A stretch of DNA of 64,000 nt from Nitrospirota bacterium (GTDB lineage Bacteria; Nitrospirota; Thermodesulfovibrionia; Thermodesulfovibrionales; JdFR-88): assembly GCA_014874185.1 (NCBI GenBank), contig JACWAF010000041.1, forward strand, positions 47,585 through 111,584, written 5' to 3'. Position numbers and translations under genes: made by a program. Under the pieces are notes generated by a model that had not been told where the DNA came from, searched no databases, and worked only from the letters and a program-made list of their open reading frames with translations. Positions 18,681 through 26,689 of this stretch are shown here, in pieces. The stretch's first letter is position 1; the number at the start of each line of letters is the position of its first letter.

Positions 18681-19214
18681 TTACGCGCGGACAACAAAAA
18701 AGATGAATCCGCCCACAACCACCTGCAAAACCCAGCCGATGAGGGCAACGATTACGGCGCGGAGAGTGCTTTTATAATCGAGCGCCTGCCTGATTGCCAC
18801 TATCATGGCAACTAAGATCCAGGCTGAGGCTATCGCGAAAACAATGTCCGTAAGGGCAGGGATCACCCCAAATATGCGGATGAGCCCGGGGGAACTGGCG
18901 AAACCTATCGTCCTCAGGAGTTCTCCAGTATTGGAGCTTGTCTGCGGCTCCGGGAGGAGTTTTACGCCTATCAGATAGATCACAACCGCCCAAATGAACC
19001 AGCCTATAAGGGCCGCGGCAAGACCCGCGGCAATCCCGTGGAAGCTGGGCGCCTTGTAGACGCTGCCTATTCCGGATGCTATGCTGGAAAGGACCACGAC
19101 AGCAAATGCCTGGCCAAGAGCGGACCTGTCCGCCTCGACTTCTTCATAAAGCTGGGGATCCAGCCTGGCCGCCCTTATAATGCGGTTTAAAAATATCGGC
19201 ATTTTCAATTCCAT
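18681..19214 (-). CDS. Yip1-family integral membrane protein
   Basis: 177 residues with about five hydrophobic segments from residue 30 onward and the Yip1-like layout: N-terminal cytosolic LNRIIRAARLDPQLYEEVEAD, then GWFIWAVVIYLIG, FASSPGLIRIFGVIP and a C-terminal helix. Bacterial Yip1 proteins are of unknown role. The start is placed at the first ATG. Confidence 0.75.
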   Translation of the reverse strand: MELKMPIFLNRIIRAARLDPQLYEEVEADRSALGQAFAVVVLSSIASGIGSVYKAPSFHGIAAGLAAALIGWFIWAVVIYLIGVKLLPEPQTSSNTGELLRTIGFASSPGLIRIFGVIPALTDIVFAIASAWILVAMIVAIRQALDYKSTLRAVIVALIGWVLQVVVGGFIFFVVRA

Positions 19215-19264
19215 CCGAATTATATCAGAAAGCCCCGGATTCCACCCAGGTGTTAAAATAAACC

Positions 19265-20989
19265 ATGTCCGGCTACACGGGGAAGAGCCTGCGGGTGGAC
19301 CTCACCCGCAAAAAAACAGAGTCCTTCGAGACCCCGATGGAACTGCGCGCGGATTTCATTGGCGGCAGGGGCATGGGGGTCGGCCTTATCGGGGAAAGAA
19401 TAACAAATGCCTGGGATTCGCCCGGCACGCCCCTCGTGTTCGCCACCGGCCCGCTGGTGGGAACGGCCTCGCCCACGTCGGGAAGGCTCTCCGTTGTCTC
19501 CCGCTCGCCCCTTACCGGAACGGTATTCGACTGCTCGGTTGGCGGGAGGTTCGGCACGGAATTGAAAAAGGCGGGATTCGATCTGATAGAGATAACGGGC
19601 CGCGCGGACGACTGGGTGCTGCTTGATATAAAAGACAATGCCGTCAGCATCGAAGACGGAAGAAAATTATCAGGAAAGAACACATCCGAACTGTCCGGGG
19701 GTTTCAAAAACTGTTCGCATGCAGTAATCGGCAGGGCCGGAGAGAACGGGGTGCGGTTCGCCTCCATAGTCTTTGACGGCCATTACTGCGCCGGCAGGGG
19801 CGGGCTGGGGACGCTGATGGGAGCAAAGCGGCTGAAGGCGGTAAGGGTGAAAGGGACGGGAAATATCCGCGTCCAGGATCCCGGCCAGCTAAAGTCCGCG
19901 CGCGAGGAGATAATGCGCCTCTTGAGGGCCTCACAGGCCGTCTTCGGGGAGTTCGGGCTTTCGGAGTTCGGCACGGCCGCCCTGGTGGACCTTATCCACT
20001 CCAGGAGGATGGAGCCCACCCGGAATTTTTGCGCGACATTTTTTCCTGAAGCGGGTGCTTACTCCGGGTACAGGATGCTGACCCGTTATAAGGCCAAAAA
20101 GGCCGGATGCGCCGGATGCCCTGTTTTATGCAAGAAACTGGGGGCCGGGGGCGAGGTCATGCCGGAGTTCGAAAGCGCCTCGCATTTCGGGGCGTTGAAC
20201 GGCATCAGCGATATCGAGGCTATTGTTGAAGCGAACAGGGTCTGCAACGATTACGGGATGGACACGATCACGGCGGCATCAACAATAGCCTGCCATTCGG
20301 AGATAACAGGAGAGGCGATCGGCCCGGATGAGTTTATAAGACTTCTTCATTCTATCGGAGAAAAGGATGACGGCCTTGGGGAGGCCCTTGGCGAGGGCTC
20401 TTTGAGGTATGCCCGCTCTCTTGGGCGCGAAGACCTCAGCATGAGCGTGAAGGGGCTGGAGCTTCCGGCCTACGACCCGCGCGGCGCATACGGCATGGCC
20501 CTGGCCTATGCAACCTCAAACAGGGGCGGCTGCCACCTGAGGGCATATCCGATAAGCCACGAGATATTGCGCAAGCCGGTGGCCACGGACAGGTTCTCTT
20601 TCGAGGGCAAGGCCCGGACAATAAAGATAGCCGAAGACATGAACGCGGCGGTCGATTCCCTTACCGCCTGCAAGTTCGTCTTCTTCGCCGCGGGCCTTGA
20701 GGAATACGCGAAGGCAATAAACGCCGTGACCGGGATGGACTACGACGTGCAGAAACTATTGAAAACGGGCGAGCGCATATGGCTTCTGGAAAGAAAGCTT
20801 AACGGGCTCAACGGGTTCGGCCCGCCCGATGACGACCTTCCTGAACGGTTCTTTAAAGAAGAGGGCACATCCAGCGCACATATAAAAATACCGCCCCTGG
20901 ACAGGAATGATTTTCTGAACGCGCTTCGGAACTATTACAGGATAAGGGGCTATAAGGGGTTTGATAGGCCTGATATTAAGGTCTCATAA
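19265..20989 (+). CDS. Tungsten-containing aldehyde:ferredoxin oxidoreductase family protein
   Basis: 574 residues. The N-terminal AOR beta-sheet domain has GKSLRVDLTRKK, FIGGRGMGVGLIGERI, NVLVFATGPL-type segments and GGRFGTELKKAGFD; the cluster-binding part has CAGCPVLCKK (residues about 283-292) and a later Cys in LTACKFVFF, the expected four-Cys [4Fe-4S] pattern beside the bis-pterin tungsten cofactor. Such enzymes interconvert aldehydes and carboxylates with ferredoxin. At 574 residues it is slightly short of the usual 600-620. The class II aldolase-like gene downstream on the same strand may be functionally linked. Confidence 0.9.
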   Translation: MSGYTGKSLRVDLTRKKTESFETPMELRADFIGGRGMGVGLIGERITNAWDSPGTPLVFATGPLVGTASPTSGRLSVVSRSPLTGTVFDCSVGGRFGTELKKAGFDLIEITGRADDWVLLDIKDNAVSIEDGRKLSGKNTSELSGGFKNCSHAVIGRAGENGVRFASIVFDGHYCAGRGGLGTLMGAKRLKAVRVKGTGNIRVQDPGQLKSAREEIMRLLRASQAVFGEFGLSEFGTAALVDLIHSRRMEPTRNFCATFFPEAGAYSGYRMLTRYKAKKAGCAGCPVLCKKLGAGGEVMPEFESASHFGALNGISDIEAIVEANRVCNDYGMDTITAASTIACHSEITGEAIGPDEFIRLLHSIGEKDDGLGEALGEGSLRYARSLGREDLSMSVKGLELPAYDPRGAYGMALAYATSNRGGCHLRAYPISHEILRKPVATDRFSFEGKARTIKIAEDMNAAVDSLTACKFVFFAAGLEEYAKAINAVTGMDYDVQKLLKTGERIWLLERKLNGLNGFGPPDDDLPERFFKEEGTSSAHIKIPPLDRNDFLNALRNYYRIRGYKGFDRPDIKVS

Positions 20990-21009
20990 TTGAATGGACA
21001 TTTTTAACG

Positions 21010-21087
21010 AAAAAATCTCCCCTCGCCCCTCTTTGCCAAAGAGGGGTAAATCCCTCCCTTTGGAAAAGGGAGGTGAGGAGGGATTTA
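21010..21087. repeat. Paired GC-rich palindromes in an intergenic spacer
   Basis: CCCCTCTTTGCCAAAGAGGGG and CCTCCCTTTGGAAAAGGGAGG-type inverted repeats stand between the AOR and aldolase genes. The CTCCCCTCxCCCCTCTTT wording recurs at 27421-27612 and resembles 30220-30282, so this is a dispersed palindromic family. Confidence 0.65.
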
Positions 21088-21100
21088 CATAAATCATCCT

Positions 21101-22306
21101 ATGAAAGTAATAATAAATAAATACCTTAGCAAACTCACCGCGCGCGGGTTGGCCGAAGAGGGTAAGCCCGTTTTCCTGGCCCTCGATGCGGAGATGGCAT
21201 CGAACAGGCCCATGGCCGAAATCCCTTCCGAACTTAAAAGCCTCTTCGATTTCATGAATATGAACTCCGTGCTCTATTCCGAGCCGGCCCCGTTCCATAA
21301 GAAAATGCTTGACGAGATAACCACTCGTGGGGAAATTTTCGGCCTTAATTCAGAGAAGGTCATCCCCGAGGACTGCGAGACCAGGACATTCTTTCACGAT
21401 ATCCCGATAGTCCATGAATTCTCGGCCCCGGCGATGGCGCGCGCCCTGTCGAAGAGGAAATCCGCCATCCTGAAAGGCGGAGGCATATTGAGTTATGGCG
21501 TGGTCACGCCGGAGCAGGCCTATATTGCGTACAGCTCAACCTGTTTTTCTCTCCTTGTAAAATACTTTCACGATTCGCTTCGATACCTTCTTGCCTGCTC
21601 CCGTTCGGGCAGAAAGCCGGACGGCTCTTTTCTTCGCGCTTTTTCGGAGATATCCGGCCTGGCCGGAAACACAAGAGCGCTCCCCGGCCCTGCGCTCGCC
21701 GGCAATATCCCGGATGACGAGGACGCGATTGTAGAAGCCATTTCAGGGGCCGGACGGGCCGTGGTGGAGCACAGGCTTGTGGATTCCTGTTTTGGAAACG
21801 CGTCCTTCGTATCGGCAGGGCACATCTATATAAGCCAGACCGGCAGCTCTCTGGACGAGCTTCGCACCTGCATAGACAAAGTCCCCCTGGACGGCTCCTC
21901 CTCCGTGGGAATAACCGCCTCATCGGAGTTATCAGCGCACAAGGCCATATACCTGCAGACTGGCAGGAGGGCCATACTGCACGGCCACCCTGAATTCTCC
22001 GTGGTCCTCTCCATGCATTGCGGGCGGGATTGCGGCTTGAGAGGGCAATGCCACAGGGCGTGCCCTGAGAAGAGGTTTGCGGCGGGATACCCGGTAGTGC
22101 CGGGCGAGATAGGCACCGGGCCCACGGGGCTTGCAAACACGGTGCCGGAAGCGATGGAGAAAGGCGGGGCTATTGTGTACGGGCATGGGGTATTCGCCTC
22201 CGGCCTGACCGGCTTCGCCGAGGCGTTCCGTATACTTTTCAAAATAGAACAGGACTGTAGAAAGGAATACCTCAGGCTTGCGCGCTCGCTCGCCGGAATA
22301 TCATGA
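21101..22306 (+). CDS. Class II aldolase/adducin-like protein with N-terminal extension
   Basis: 401 residues. The C-terminal half resembles class II aldolase/adducin: AILHGHPEFSVVLSMHC (metal-binding HxH) and AIVYGHGVFASG. Unusually, a Cys-rich stretch CGRDCGLRGQCHRACPEKRF follows the HxH site and could bind a metal or Fe-S cluster. The first half (about 1-200) includes FFHDIPIVHEFSAPAMARAL and is not recognised. It may act in the same pathway as the upstream AOR (aldehyde supply), which is inference from proximity. Confidence 0.65.
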   Translation: MKVIINKYLSKLTARGLAEEGKPVFLALDAEMASNRPMAEIPSELKSLFDFMNMNSVLYSEPAPFHKKMLDEITTRGEIFGLNSEKVIPEDCETRTFFHDIPIVHEFSAPAMARALSKRKSAILKGGGILSYGVVTPEQAYIAYSSTCFSLLVKYFHDSLRYLLACSRSGRKPDGSFLRAFSEISGLAGNTRALPGPALAGNIPDDEDAIVEAISGAGRAVVEHRLVDSCFGNASFVSAGHIYISQTGSSLDELRTCIDKVPLDGSSSVGITASSELSAHKAIYLQTGRRAILHGHPEFSVVLSMHCGRDCGLRGQCHRACPEKRFAAGYPVVPGEIGTGPTGLANTVPEAMEKGGAIVYGHGVFASGLTGFAEAFRILFKIEQDCRKEYLRLARSLAGIS

Positions 22307-22417
22307 ACAAAAACAAAACGGAGCGATTATGCAGAAAAACGTTATAAGTGAGCATACTAAAATGAGCGCGAGTGTCAGGGTGTCCTTCTCTTCCTGACCG
22401 GGTCTTTCAAAATCCAT
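22301..22417 (-). CDS. 38-residue membrane peptide
   Basis: MDFERPGQEEKD followed by one long hydrophobic helix and the Cys-rich end FCIIAPFCFCS. A purine-rich Shine-Dalgarno (GGAACGGGAAGGG) precedes the ATG. It lies directly after another small single-helix protein on the same strand; both end in an IxAPF motif (FCIIAPF and FILAPF), suggesting relatedness. Confidence 0.5.
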   Translation of the reverse strand: MDFERPGQEEKDTLTLALILVCSLITFFCIIAPFCFCS

Positions 22418-22455
22418 AGCCCTTCCCGTTCCTTCCTGTTTTGTATCCGGCAATC

Positions 22456-22599
22456 TCAGTCCAGGATGAAAGGCGCTAAAATGAAAAGCACCGTCAGGAT
22501 GAAATGGGGCAGGAGGAGGACTATCCGAAGCAGTCCTTTCTCCTCCTCCGTGAGGTCGCCGATGCTCCTGATTTCTTTCCTGAGATCGATCATTTCCAT
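22456..22599 (-). CDS. 47-residue single-helix membrane protein
   Basis: MEMIDLRKEIRSIGDLTEEEKGLL-type charged N-terminus and then one hydrophobic segment ending FILAPFILD. An alternative ATG two codons later is possible. It forms a tandem with the 38-residue peptide downstream. Function unknown. Confidence 0.5.
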   Translation of the reverse strand: MEMIDLRKEIRSIGDLTEEEKGLLRIVLLLPHFILTVLFILAPFILD

Positions 22600-22646
22600 T
22601 GTCCCGCAGGCCCCGCGGACAAATGTCAGCGGGGCCCGAAAATTTT

Positions 22647-22931
22647 TCACTTCGCTTCACAAGCGCAATAATACATCTTTGCGAATTGGCCCTCGGTGGG
22701 CGTTTGCGACTCCCTGGCGTCGCATTTCGGGACATTGTTCGCCTGGGCCACCTGGTCGCATATTTTCTGGGCGTCCGGCAGGGATTCGGCCGGGAAGAGT
22801 TCCGTCTCTCCGCCGCTCAGCTGCGGCAGCGGTGCGGGAGCGTTCGTCATGCCGTCAGCAGCCCAGGCCGCAGCCGACACGATCATCAGAAATGCCAGCA
22901 CCAATAAAAATGCCGGAAAAGTCCTCTTCAT
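22647..22931 (-). CDS. Small secreted protein with four C-terminal cysteines
   Basis: 94 residues with a Sec signal peptide (MKRTFPAFLLVLAFLMIVS, cleavage near AAWA-ADG). The mature part is short, with cysteines in KICDQ, PKCDA and YYCACEAK. A strong Shine-Dalgarno (AAGGAGG) precedes the ATG. Family not recognised. Confidence 0.65.
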   Translation of the reverse strand: MKRTFPAFLLVLAFLMIVSAAAWAADGMTNAPAPLPQLSGGETELFPAESLPDAQKICDQVAQANNVPKCDARESQTPTEGQFAKMYYCACEAK

Positions 22932-23037
22932 CTCTTTCCTCCTTGCTGTTGCGGAACCCCTCCGAAGATGGGCCGCCTTCTTGGGTTTTACGGGATTATT
23001 ATGAACCGGATTTGATGATGCCTCTGGATCTGATTAC

Positions 23038-23087
23038 CTTTTATCAGAGGGGAAGGGGATTGTCAAGGGGCGGCCAGGCCGCCCCTT
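23038..23087 (-). promoter_or_regulatory. Compact terminator-promoter junction between two secreted-protein genes
   Basis: The palindrome AAGGGGCGGCC/GGCCGCCCCTT (23065-23087) would end the transcript of the 61-residue protein. Its last two T's are also the first bases of a TTGACA box (23066-23061), followed after 17 bases by TAAAAG (23043-23038), which would drive the 94-residue protein gene. Confidence 0.5.
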
Positions 23088-23101
23088 TATATGGGTTTCG
23101 C

Positions 23102-23287
23102 CTAGTACCCGCCGCCTGGCGTGTTGCTCGGCGCATTGCTAGGCCCGGTCTGGTTCATCATGCCGTCGCCGCCCGTCGTGCCGTCCGGAGTCCCGGTGCC
23201 GGTATGGTCTCCAGGGCCCGTGCCCGCCGCCATGACGGTGCCAGCCGCCAGAATCAATCCCATGATCATCAGTAATGCCTTCTTCAT
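23102..23287 (-). CDS. Small secreted Gly/Thr/Pro-rich protein
   Basis: 61 residues from the ATG at 23287, which has a Shine-Dalgarno (CAGGAGGGC). A signal peptide MKKALLMIMGLILAAGTVMA is followed by a low-complexity mature part rich in Gly, Thr, Asp and Pro ending TPGGGY. It looks like an extracellular or periplasmic low-complexity protein of unknown role. Confidence 0.6.
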   Translation of the reverse strand: MKKALLMIMGLILAAGTVMAAGTGPGDHTGTGTPDGTTGGDGMMNQTGPSNAPSNTPGGGY

Positions 23288-23548
23288 TTTGCCCTCCTGT
23301 TGTTGTGATGTGACTGCTGTCCAAGCCCGCGAGCGCCCCGGGCCTGCCCAGGGGCGCCCAAAACCGTCAAATTCCAATGGCCATTTTAGAGTGCTGCCCC
23401 GCCAAGTGGATCGGGCAAGCCGGAAACCCCCTTCTCTCTCACTCCTGCTTTCACCTGAAAGGGATAGAACCCACGCCCTTAAGATAACGATCTGATTTCA
23501 CCAGGTCTCCAGGACTGATACCAGGGGGAAACAACCCTCTTACTGAAA
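23288..23548 (-). other. Long structured 5' leader of the secreted-protein gene
   Basis: About 260 bases lie between the promoter at 23549-23577 and the ATG at 23287. The transcript would contain repeated CCTGG units (CTGGTATCAG and CTGGTGAAATCAG), the hairpin CTTTCAGGTGAAAG and a T-arm-like GGGTTCTATCCC. I could not match it to a riboswitch or tRNA class that I know. Confidence 0.35.
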
Positions 23549-23577
23549 TATTTAGCAGAGAGCCAAAATGCTGTCAA
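23549..23577 (-). promoter_or_regulatory. Sigma-70 promoter upstream of the long leader
   Basis: TTGACA (23577-23572), 17-base spacer, TAAATA (23554-23549), on the minus strand. Confidence 0.6.
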
Positions 23578-23592
23578 GAAAAAACGAGCCGG

Positions 23593-24384
23593 TCACGCCC
23601 CTATCTTGGGGATGATCCCGCGTGCGAGGGCCGTCCTGTATATAGCGACAAAGAAGAAAAAGGAAAACACGATGTACACAAGATTCAGCCCCGACGCGGC
23701 AAGAATCTGGGAAACCGGCGCCGGTCCGCCGGCTATTACCTGCCTCATTCCCTCAAAGACATGGGAGGCCGGGATGAACCAGGCCATGACCTTCAGCCAG
23801 TGCGGCAGGACCGAAACCGGATAGAATACGGCCGAGAACGGGAGGAAGAGGAAGGCCAGCGCCCAGGCGAGTATCTCGGCCTCGAGGCCGAAGCGCAGAA
23901 TCAGCGCCGTCGTGAAGACCCCCACCGCTATCCCCATCAGCACCAGGTTCAGCGCAAGCGGCAGGAGCGTGATCCCCAGCCTGAAGACATTGAATGAATA
24001 GAGGAGCCATCCCAGCGAGGACATCACGGCAAAGGCTATTGCCACCTTTATCACCCCAATCACCACAAGCCCGGCCAGGTATTCGTATACCGTAATGGGC
24101 GAGACGAAGATGTTTATCAGGTTCCGCGACCACATGTCCTCCAGGAAGGACACGGACACGCCCTGCTCCGCCCTGAAGAGTATGTCCCAGAGTATCAGCG
24201 CGCCTATGAAATAGGAGACGAAATGGGGCAGCGCCGCTGAGCCCCTTTGCAGATAGATAGTGAGAAAGCCCCAGAGGAGGAGGTCCATTGTGGGCCAGTA
24301 GAAGACCTCGAGGATGCGCGTCCAGCTCCTCTTGTACAGGTAAAGCTGCCTGAGCACGACCGCGTTTATACGGTTAGCTCTCAT
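23593..24384 (-). CDS. ABC-2 type exporter permease
   Basis: 263 residues with six predicted helices and the ABC-2 signature region FLPFSAVFYPVSVLPHWLKVMAWFIPASHVFEGMR near residues 185-220. It overlaps the upstream ATPase gene by 11 bases, forming a two-gene exporter. The substrate (drug, polysaccharide or lipid) cannot be told. Confidence 0.87.
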   Translation of the reverse strand: MRANRINAVVLRQLYLYKRSWTRILEVFYWPTMDLLLWGFLTIYLQRGSAALPHFVSYFIGALILWDILFRAEQGVSVSFLEDMWSRNLINIFVSPITVYEYLAGLVVIGVIKVAIAFAVMSSLGWLLYSFNVFRLGITLLPLALNLVLMGIAVGVFTTALILRFGLEAEILAWALAFLFLPFSAVFYPVSVLPHWLKVMAWFIPASHVFEGMRQVIAGGPAPVSQILAASGLNLVYIVFSFFFFVAIYRTALARGIIPKIGA

Positions 24385-25099
24385 GTCTGAGCACCTTGAA
24401 GAAAAGCTCCTCCAGGGTCTCCACCCTGTATCTGCCCAGGAGCGAGGCTGAGCTGCCCTGCATCAGGATTCTCCCCTTCTCAAGAAACAGCACCCTGTCC
24501 GACAGCTCCTGCATCTCGGCCAGGTTGTGGGACGTGTAGAGGACCGCAAGCCCTTCCTCCCTGCTTAGCTTCCTTATAAGCTCGCGCGAGTTCCTTGCGG
24601 TCTCCGGGTCCAGCCCGGACAACGGCTCGTCCAGAAGCAGTATCTCCGGCCTGTTTATCATCGCCTTCGCGAGGCAGAGCCTCATCATCTGCCCGGAGGA
24701 GAGCACCCTGGCCGGCCTGTCCTTCAACTCCAGGAGCCTGAAGAGAGCAAGCACCTCGCGTATCCTGGCGCCTTTGTCGCGCACCCCGTACATGAGCGCG
24801 TAGACCATCATGTTCTCCCATAGCGTGAGCGAATACGGGAGCGATACATAGTTGGATGCGAAATTCATCCGGGCCAGAATGGAAGAGCGGTTTTCATCCA
24901 GGGCCATCCCGAATACCTCTATCCTGCCGGAGGTGGGCCTTATCAGGCCGGGTATCAGATGAATGAGCGTGGTCTTGCCCGCCCCGTTCGGGCCCAGGAT
25001 ACCCACTATCTCGCCCCTTTCGGCTTCGAAACTGACATCTTCAAGCGCCAAGACGTTATCGAAGCGCTTTGTAAGGCCGGTCACTTTGAGAATGGCCAT
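24374..25099 (-). CDS. ABC transporter ATP-binding protein (ABC-2 exporter)
   Basis: 241 residues with Walker A GPNGAGKTTLI, Q loop, a degenerate signature LSSGQMMRLCLAKAM (LSSGQ in place of LSGGQ), Walker B ILLLDEPLSGLDPET and switch His in YTSHNLAEM. The D-loop SGLDPE is standard. It pairs with the permease encoded downstream. Confidence 0.92.
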   Translation of the reverse strand: MAILKVTGLTKRFDNVLALEDVSFEAERGEIVGILGPNGAGKTTLIHLIPGLIRPTSGRIEVFGMALDENRSSILARMNFASNYVSLPYSLTLWENMMVYALMYGVRDKGARIREVLALFRLLELKDRPARVLSSGQMMRLCLAKAMINRPEILLLDEPLSGLDPETARNSRELIRKLSREEGLAVLYTSHNLAEMQELSDRVLFLEKGRILMQGSSASLLGRYRVETLEELFFKVLRHES

Positions 25100-25275
25100 A
25101 TTGCGAATCTATCATCCGGGCATGGAAACAGTCAATGGGGTATGGTCAATTCCTCCATCCTCTGCTAGAATGAGATTAAATTCCAACTTACCATCTGTTT
25201 GTTCCCAAGCAAAACCACGCAGGGCGTTTCCCAGGCAAATAGCTCGAACCGCACGGGGCGAAAAGGAGGACCGGA

Positions 25276-26493
25276 ATGAACCATAAAAAGAAAAACAAAC
25301 CCGTCTTTATAATAAGCCTTCTTCTTTATTTCATGATCGCCATGGAGATAGTCTTCATGATCTCGCCGTTTGCGATCTACTTCTTCTCCGTCTACGGCCC
25401 GATACTGGAATCCATGCAGAAGAGCCCGTACCTGAGCTGGACCACCGACTTCTTTCTGCCCCATATGACCTTCCCTTCGGACCCTTTGGTAGAGGGGCTC
25501 TCCTACCTGCAGGTACTTTTCATAATAGGACTCCTCATGTTCCTCGCGGCGGCGCTTCCGCTCTATTATGCGAAGATATTCAGGAAGGAGATCCAGATGA
25601 AATGGCTGTATTCCAGGGTCAGGCACCCGCAGTACCTGGCCATAGCAATCTCCGGCTTCGGCCTCCTCATCTACTGGCCCCGGTTCATAATACTCTTCTT
25701 CTACGTGAGCATGCTCTTTGTTTATTATTTCCTGGCCCGCAACGAGGAATGGCGGATGAAGCGGAAATTCGGCGCCCCTTATGAACAATACATGAAGGAT
25801 ACGCCCATGTTCATCCCCGGCGAGCCTGGCGGCAGGATTTACGGGGCCCTCTTCGGCCGGCTAAAACCAAAATGGGTGGGCATAACCGTGCTTTATATTA
25901 TCTGCGTGACCGGAAGCATCGCGGGGGCCATGGCGCTGAGGTCGTATGCCGAGACCCGCATACCAAAATACGAGGCCGGCAACAGGCTCCTTGTAGTGCC
26001 GGTATTCCCCCGCGACCAGCGCGAAGTGGCCGAGCTTACAAAAGTGGCGCTGTCCGACAAGAGGGTGCGTTCGCTTTTGACTCCGGACACGAACCTCGCC
26101 TACCTCCTCCCGTGCGATTACTTTCTCATGGCAATAGTCACCGATGAGCCGAGGCTGTTCTCAAAGGAGCAGACATCAAATTATCAGCAGGCGATGGGCT
26201 GGAACAGGAACAAATTCTCGGGCGGCCTGGGGAGGTTCTTCAAGATCTTCTACAATTACACAAAGGCGATAGGCGGCAACGTAGACAAGGATTACGAGAT
26301 GGAGAGGCTGATATTCGTGCAGGTGAAAGACCCCGAAGGCAACCCGGTCAAAGGAGAAGACTGCCTCAAGGCCGGGTTCCAGAGGATAGCGGAGGTGATG
26401 GTGGACATAGACGCCCAGACCCACCGCATCCTCCACATTAAAAAGCTTGCCGGCGCGAACAAATGGGGCAAGGCCCCGATGCCCGCTTTCTGA
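25276..26493 (+). CDS. ICMT/PEMT-like membrane methyltransferase with soluble C-terminal domain
   Basis: 405 residues. The N-terminal half has about four or five helices and the isoprenylcysteine/phosphatidylethanolamine methyltransferase-type motif RVRHPQYLAIAISGFG followed by a double-Glu region NEEWRMKRKFGAPYEQYM. A further helix near residue 205 leads to a roughly 190-residue soluble domain (VVPVFPRDQREVAELTK onward) that I do not recognise. Shine-Dalgarno AAAGGAGG precedes the ATG. Confidence 0.65.
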   Translation: MNHKKKNKPVFIISLLLYFMIAMEIVFMISPFAIYFFSVYGPILESMQKSPYLSWTTDFFLPHMTFPSDPLVEGLSYLQVLFIIGLLMFLAAALPLYYAKIFRKEIQMKWLYSRVRHPQYLAIAISGFGLLIYWPRFIILFFYVSMLFVYYFLARNEEWRMKRKFGAPYEQYMKDTPMFIPGEPGGRIYGALFGRLKPKWVGITVLYIICVTGSIAGAMALRSYAETRIPKYEAGNRLLVVPVFPRDQREVAELTKVALSDKRVRSLLTPDTNLAYLLPCDYFLMAIVTDEPRLFSKEQTSNYQQAMGWNRNKFSGGLGRFFKIFYNYTKAIGGNVDKDYEMERLIFVQVKDPEGNPVKGEDCLKAGFQRIAEVMVDIDAQTHRILHIKKLAGANKWGKAPMPAF

Positions 26494-26507
26494 AAAACTA
26501 TTCCAAA

Positions 26508-26541
26508 GTAAAAAGCCCCGCCTGACGGCGGGGCTTTTTAC
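26508..26541. terminator. Bidirectional terminator, perfect 15-bp stem
   Basis: GTAAAAAGCCCCGCC pairs exactly with GGCGGGGCTTTTTAC over loop TGAC. A/T tracts on both sides allow it to end both the plus-strand methyltransferase-like gene and the converging peroxiredoxin transcript. Confidence 0.85.
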
Positions 26542-26554
26542 TTTTATATCCTTT

Positions 26555-26677
26555 CTGCTTTTCTTTTTTGCAAAAAAGAAAAGCAGCAAAAGAAAAAACT
26601 CTTGTATTTTTTCCGCTCTGAAGAGCGGAAAAAATCTAAAAATTCTCTTTGCTTCTTTCTCTTACAAGAGAAAGAAG
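26555..26677. repeat. Three further perfect palindromes in tandem
   Basis: Three exact inverted repeats follow the terminator: 26555-26586 (16-bp arms, no loop, centre TTGCAA), 26607-26634 (12-bp arms TTTTTTCCGCTC, loop TGAA) and 26652-26677 (12-bp arms CTTCTTTCTCTT, loop AC). Their sequences differ from one another. They lie just downstream of the peroxiredoxin stop codon. Confidence 0.8.
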
Positions 26678-26689
26678 GGCCTCAGAAAA

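Noticed and set aside
22418..22735. N-terminal part of a 144-codon minus-strand frame
   Set aside because: Only its last 38 codons have a ribosome-binding site and plausible protein character; the rest overlaps two better-supported small genes in another frame.
23440..23530. tRNA-like stretch (GGGTTCTATCCC and TGGTGAAATCAG) as a tRNA-Leu/Ser gene
   Set aside because: Acceptor and anticodon stems cannot be paired into a cloverleaf, and the T loop lacks the conserved G57/A58 pattern.
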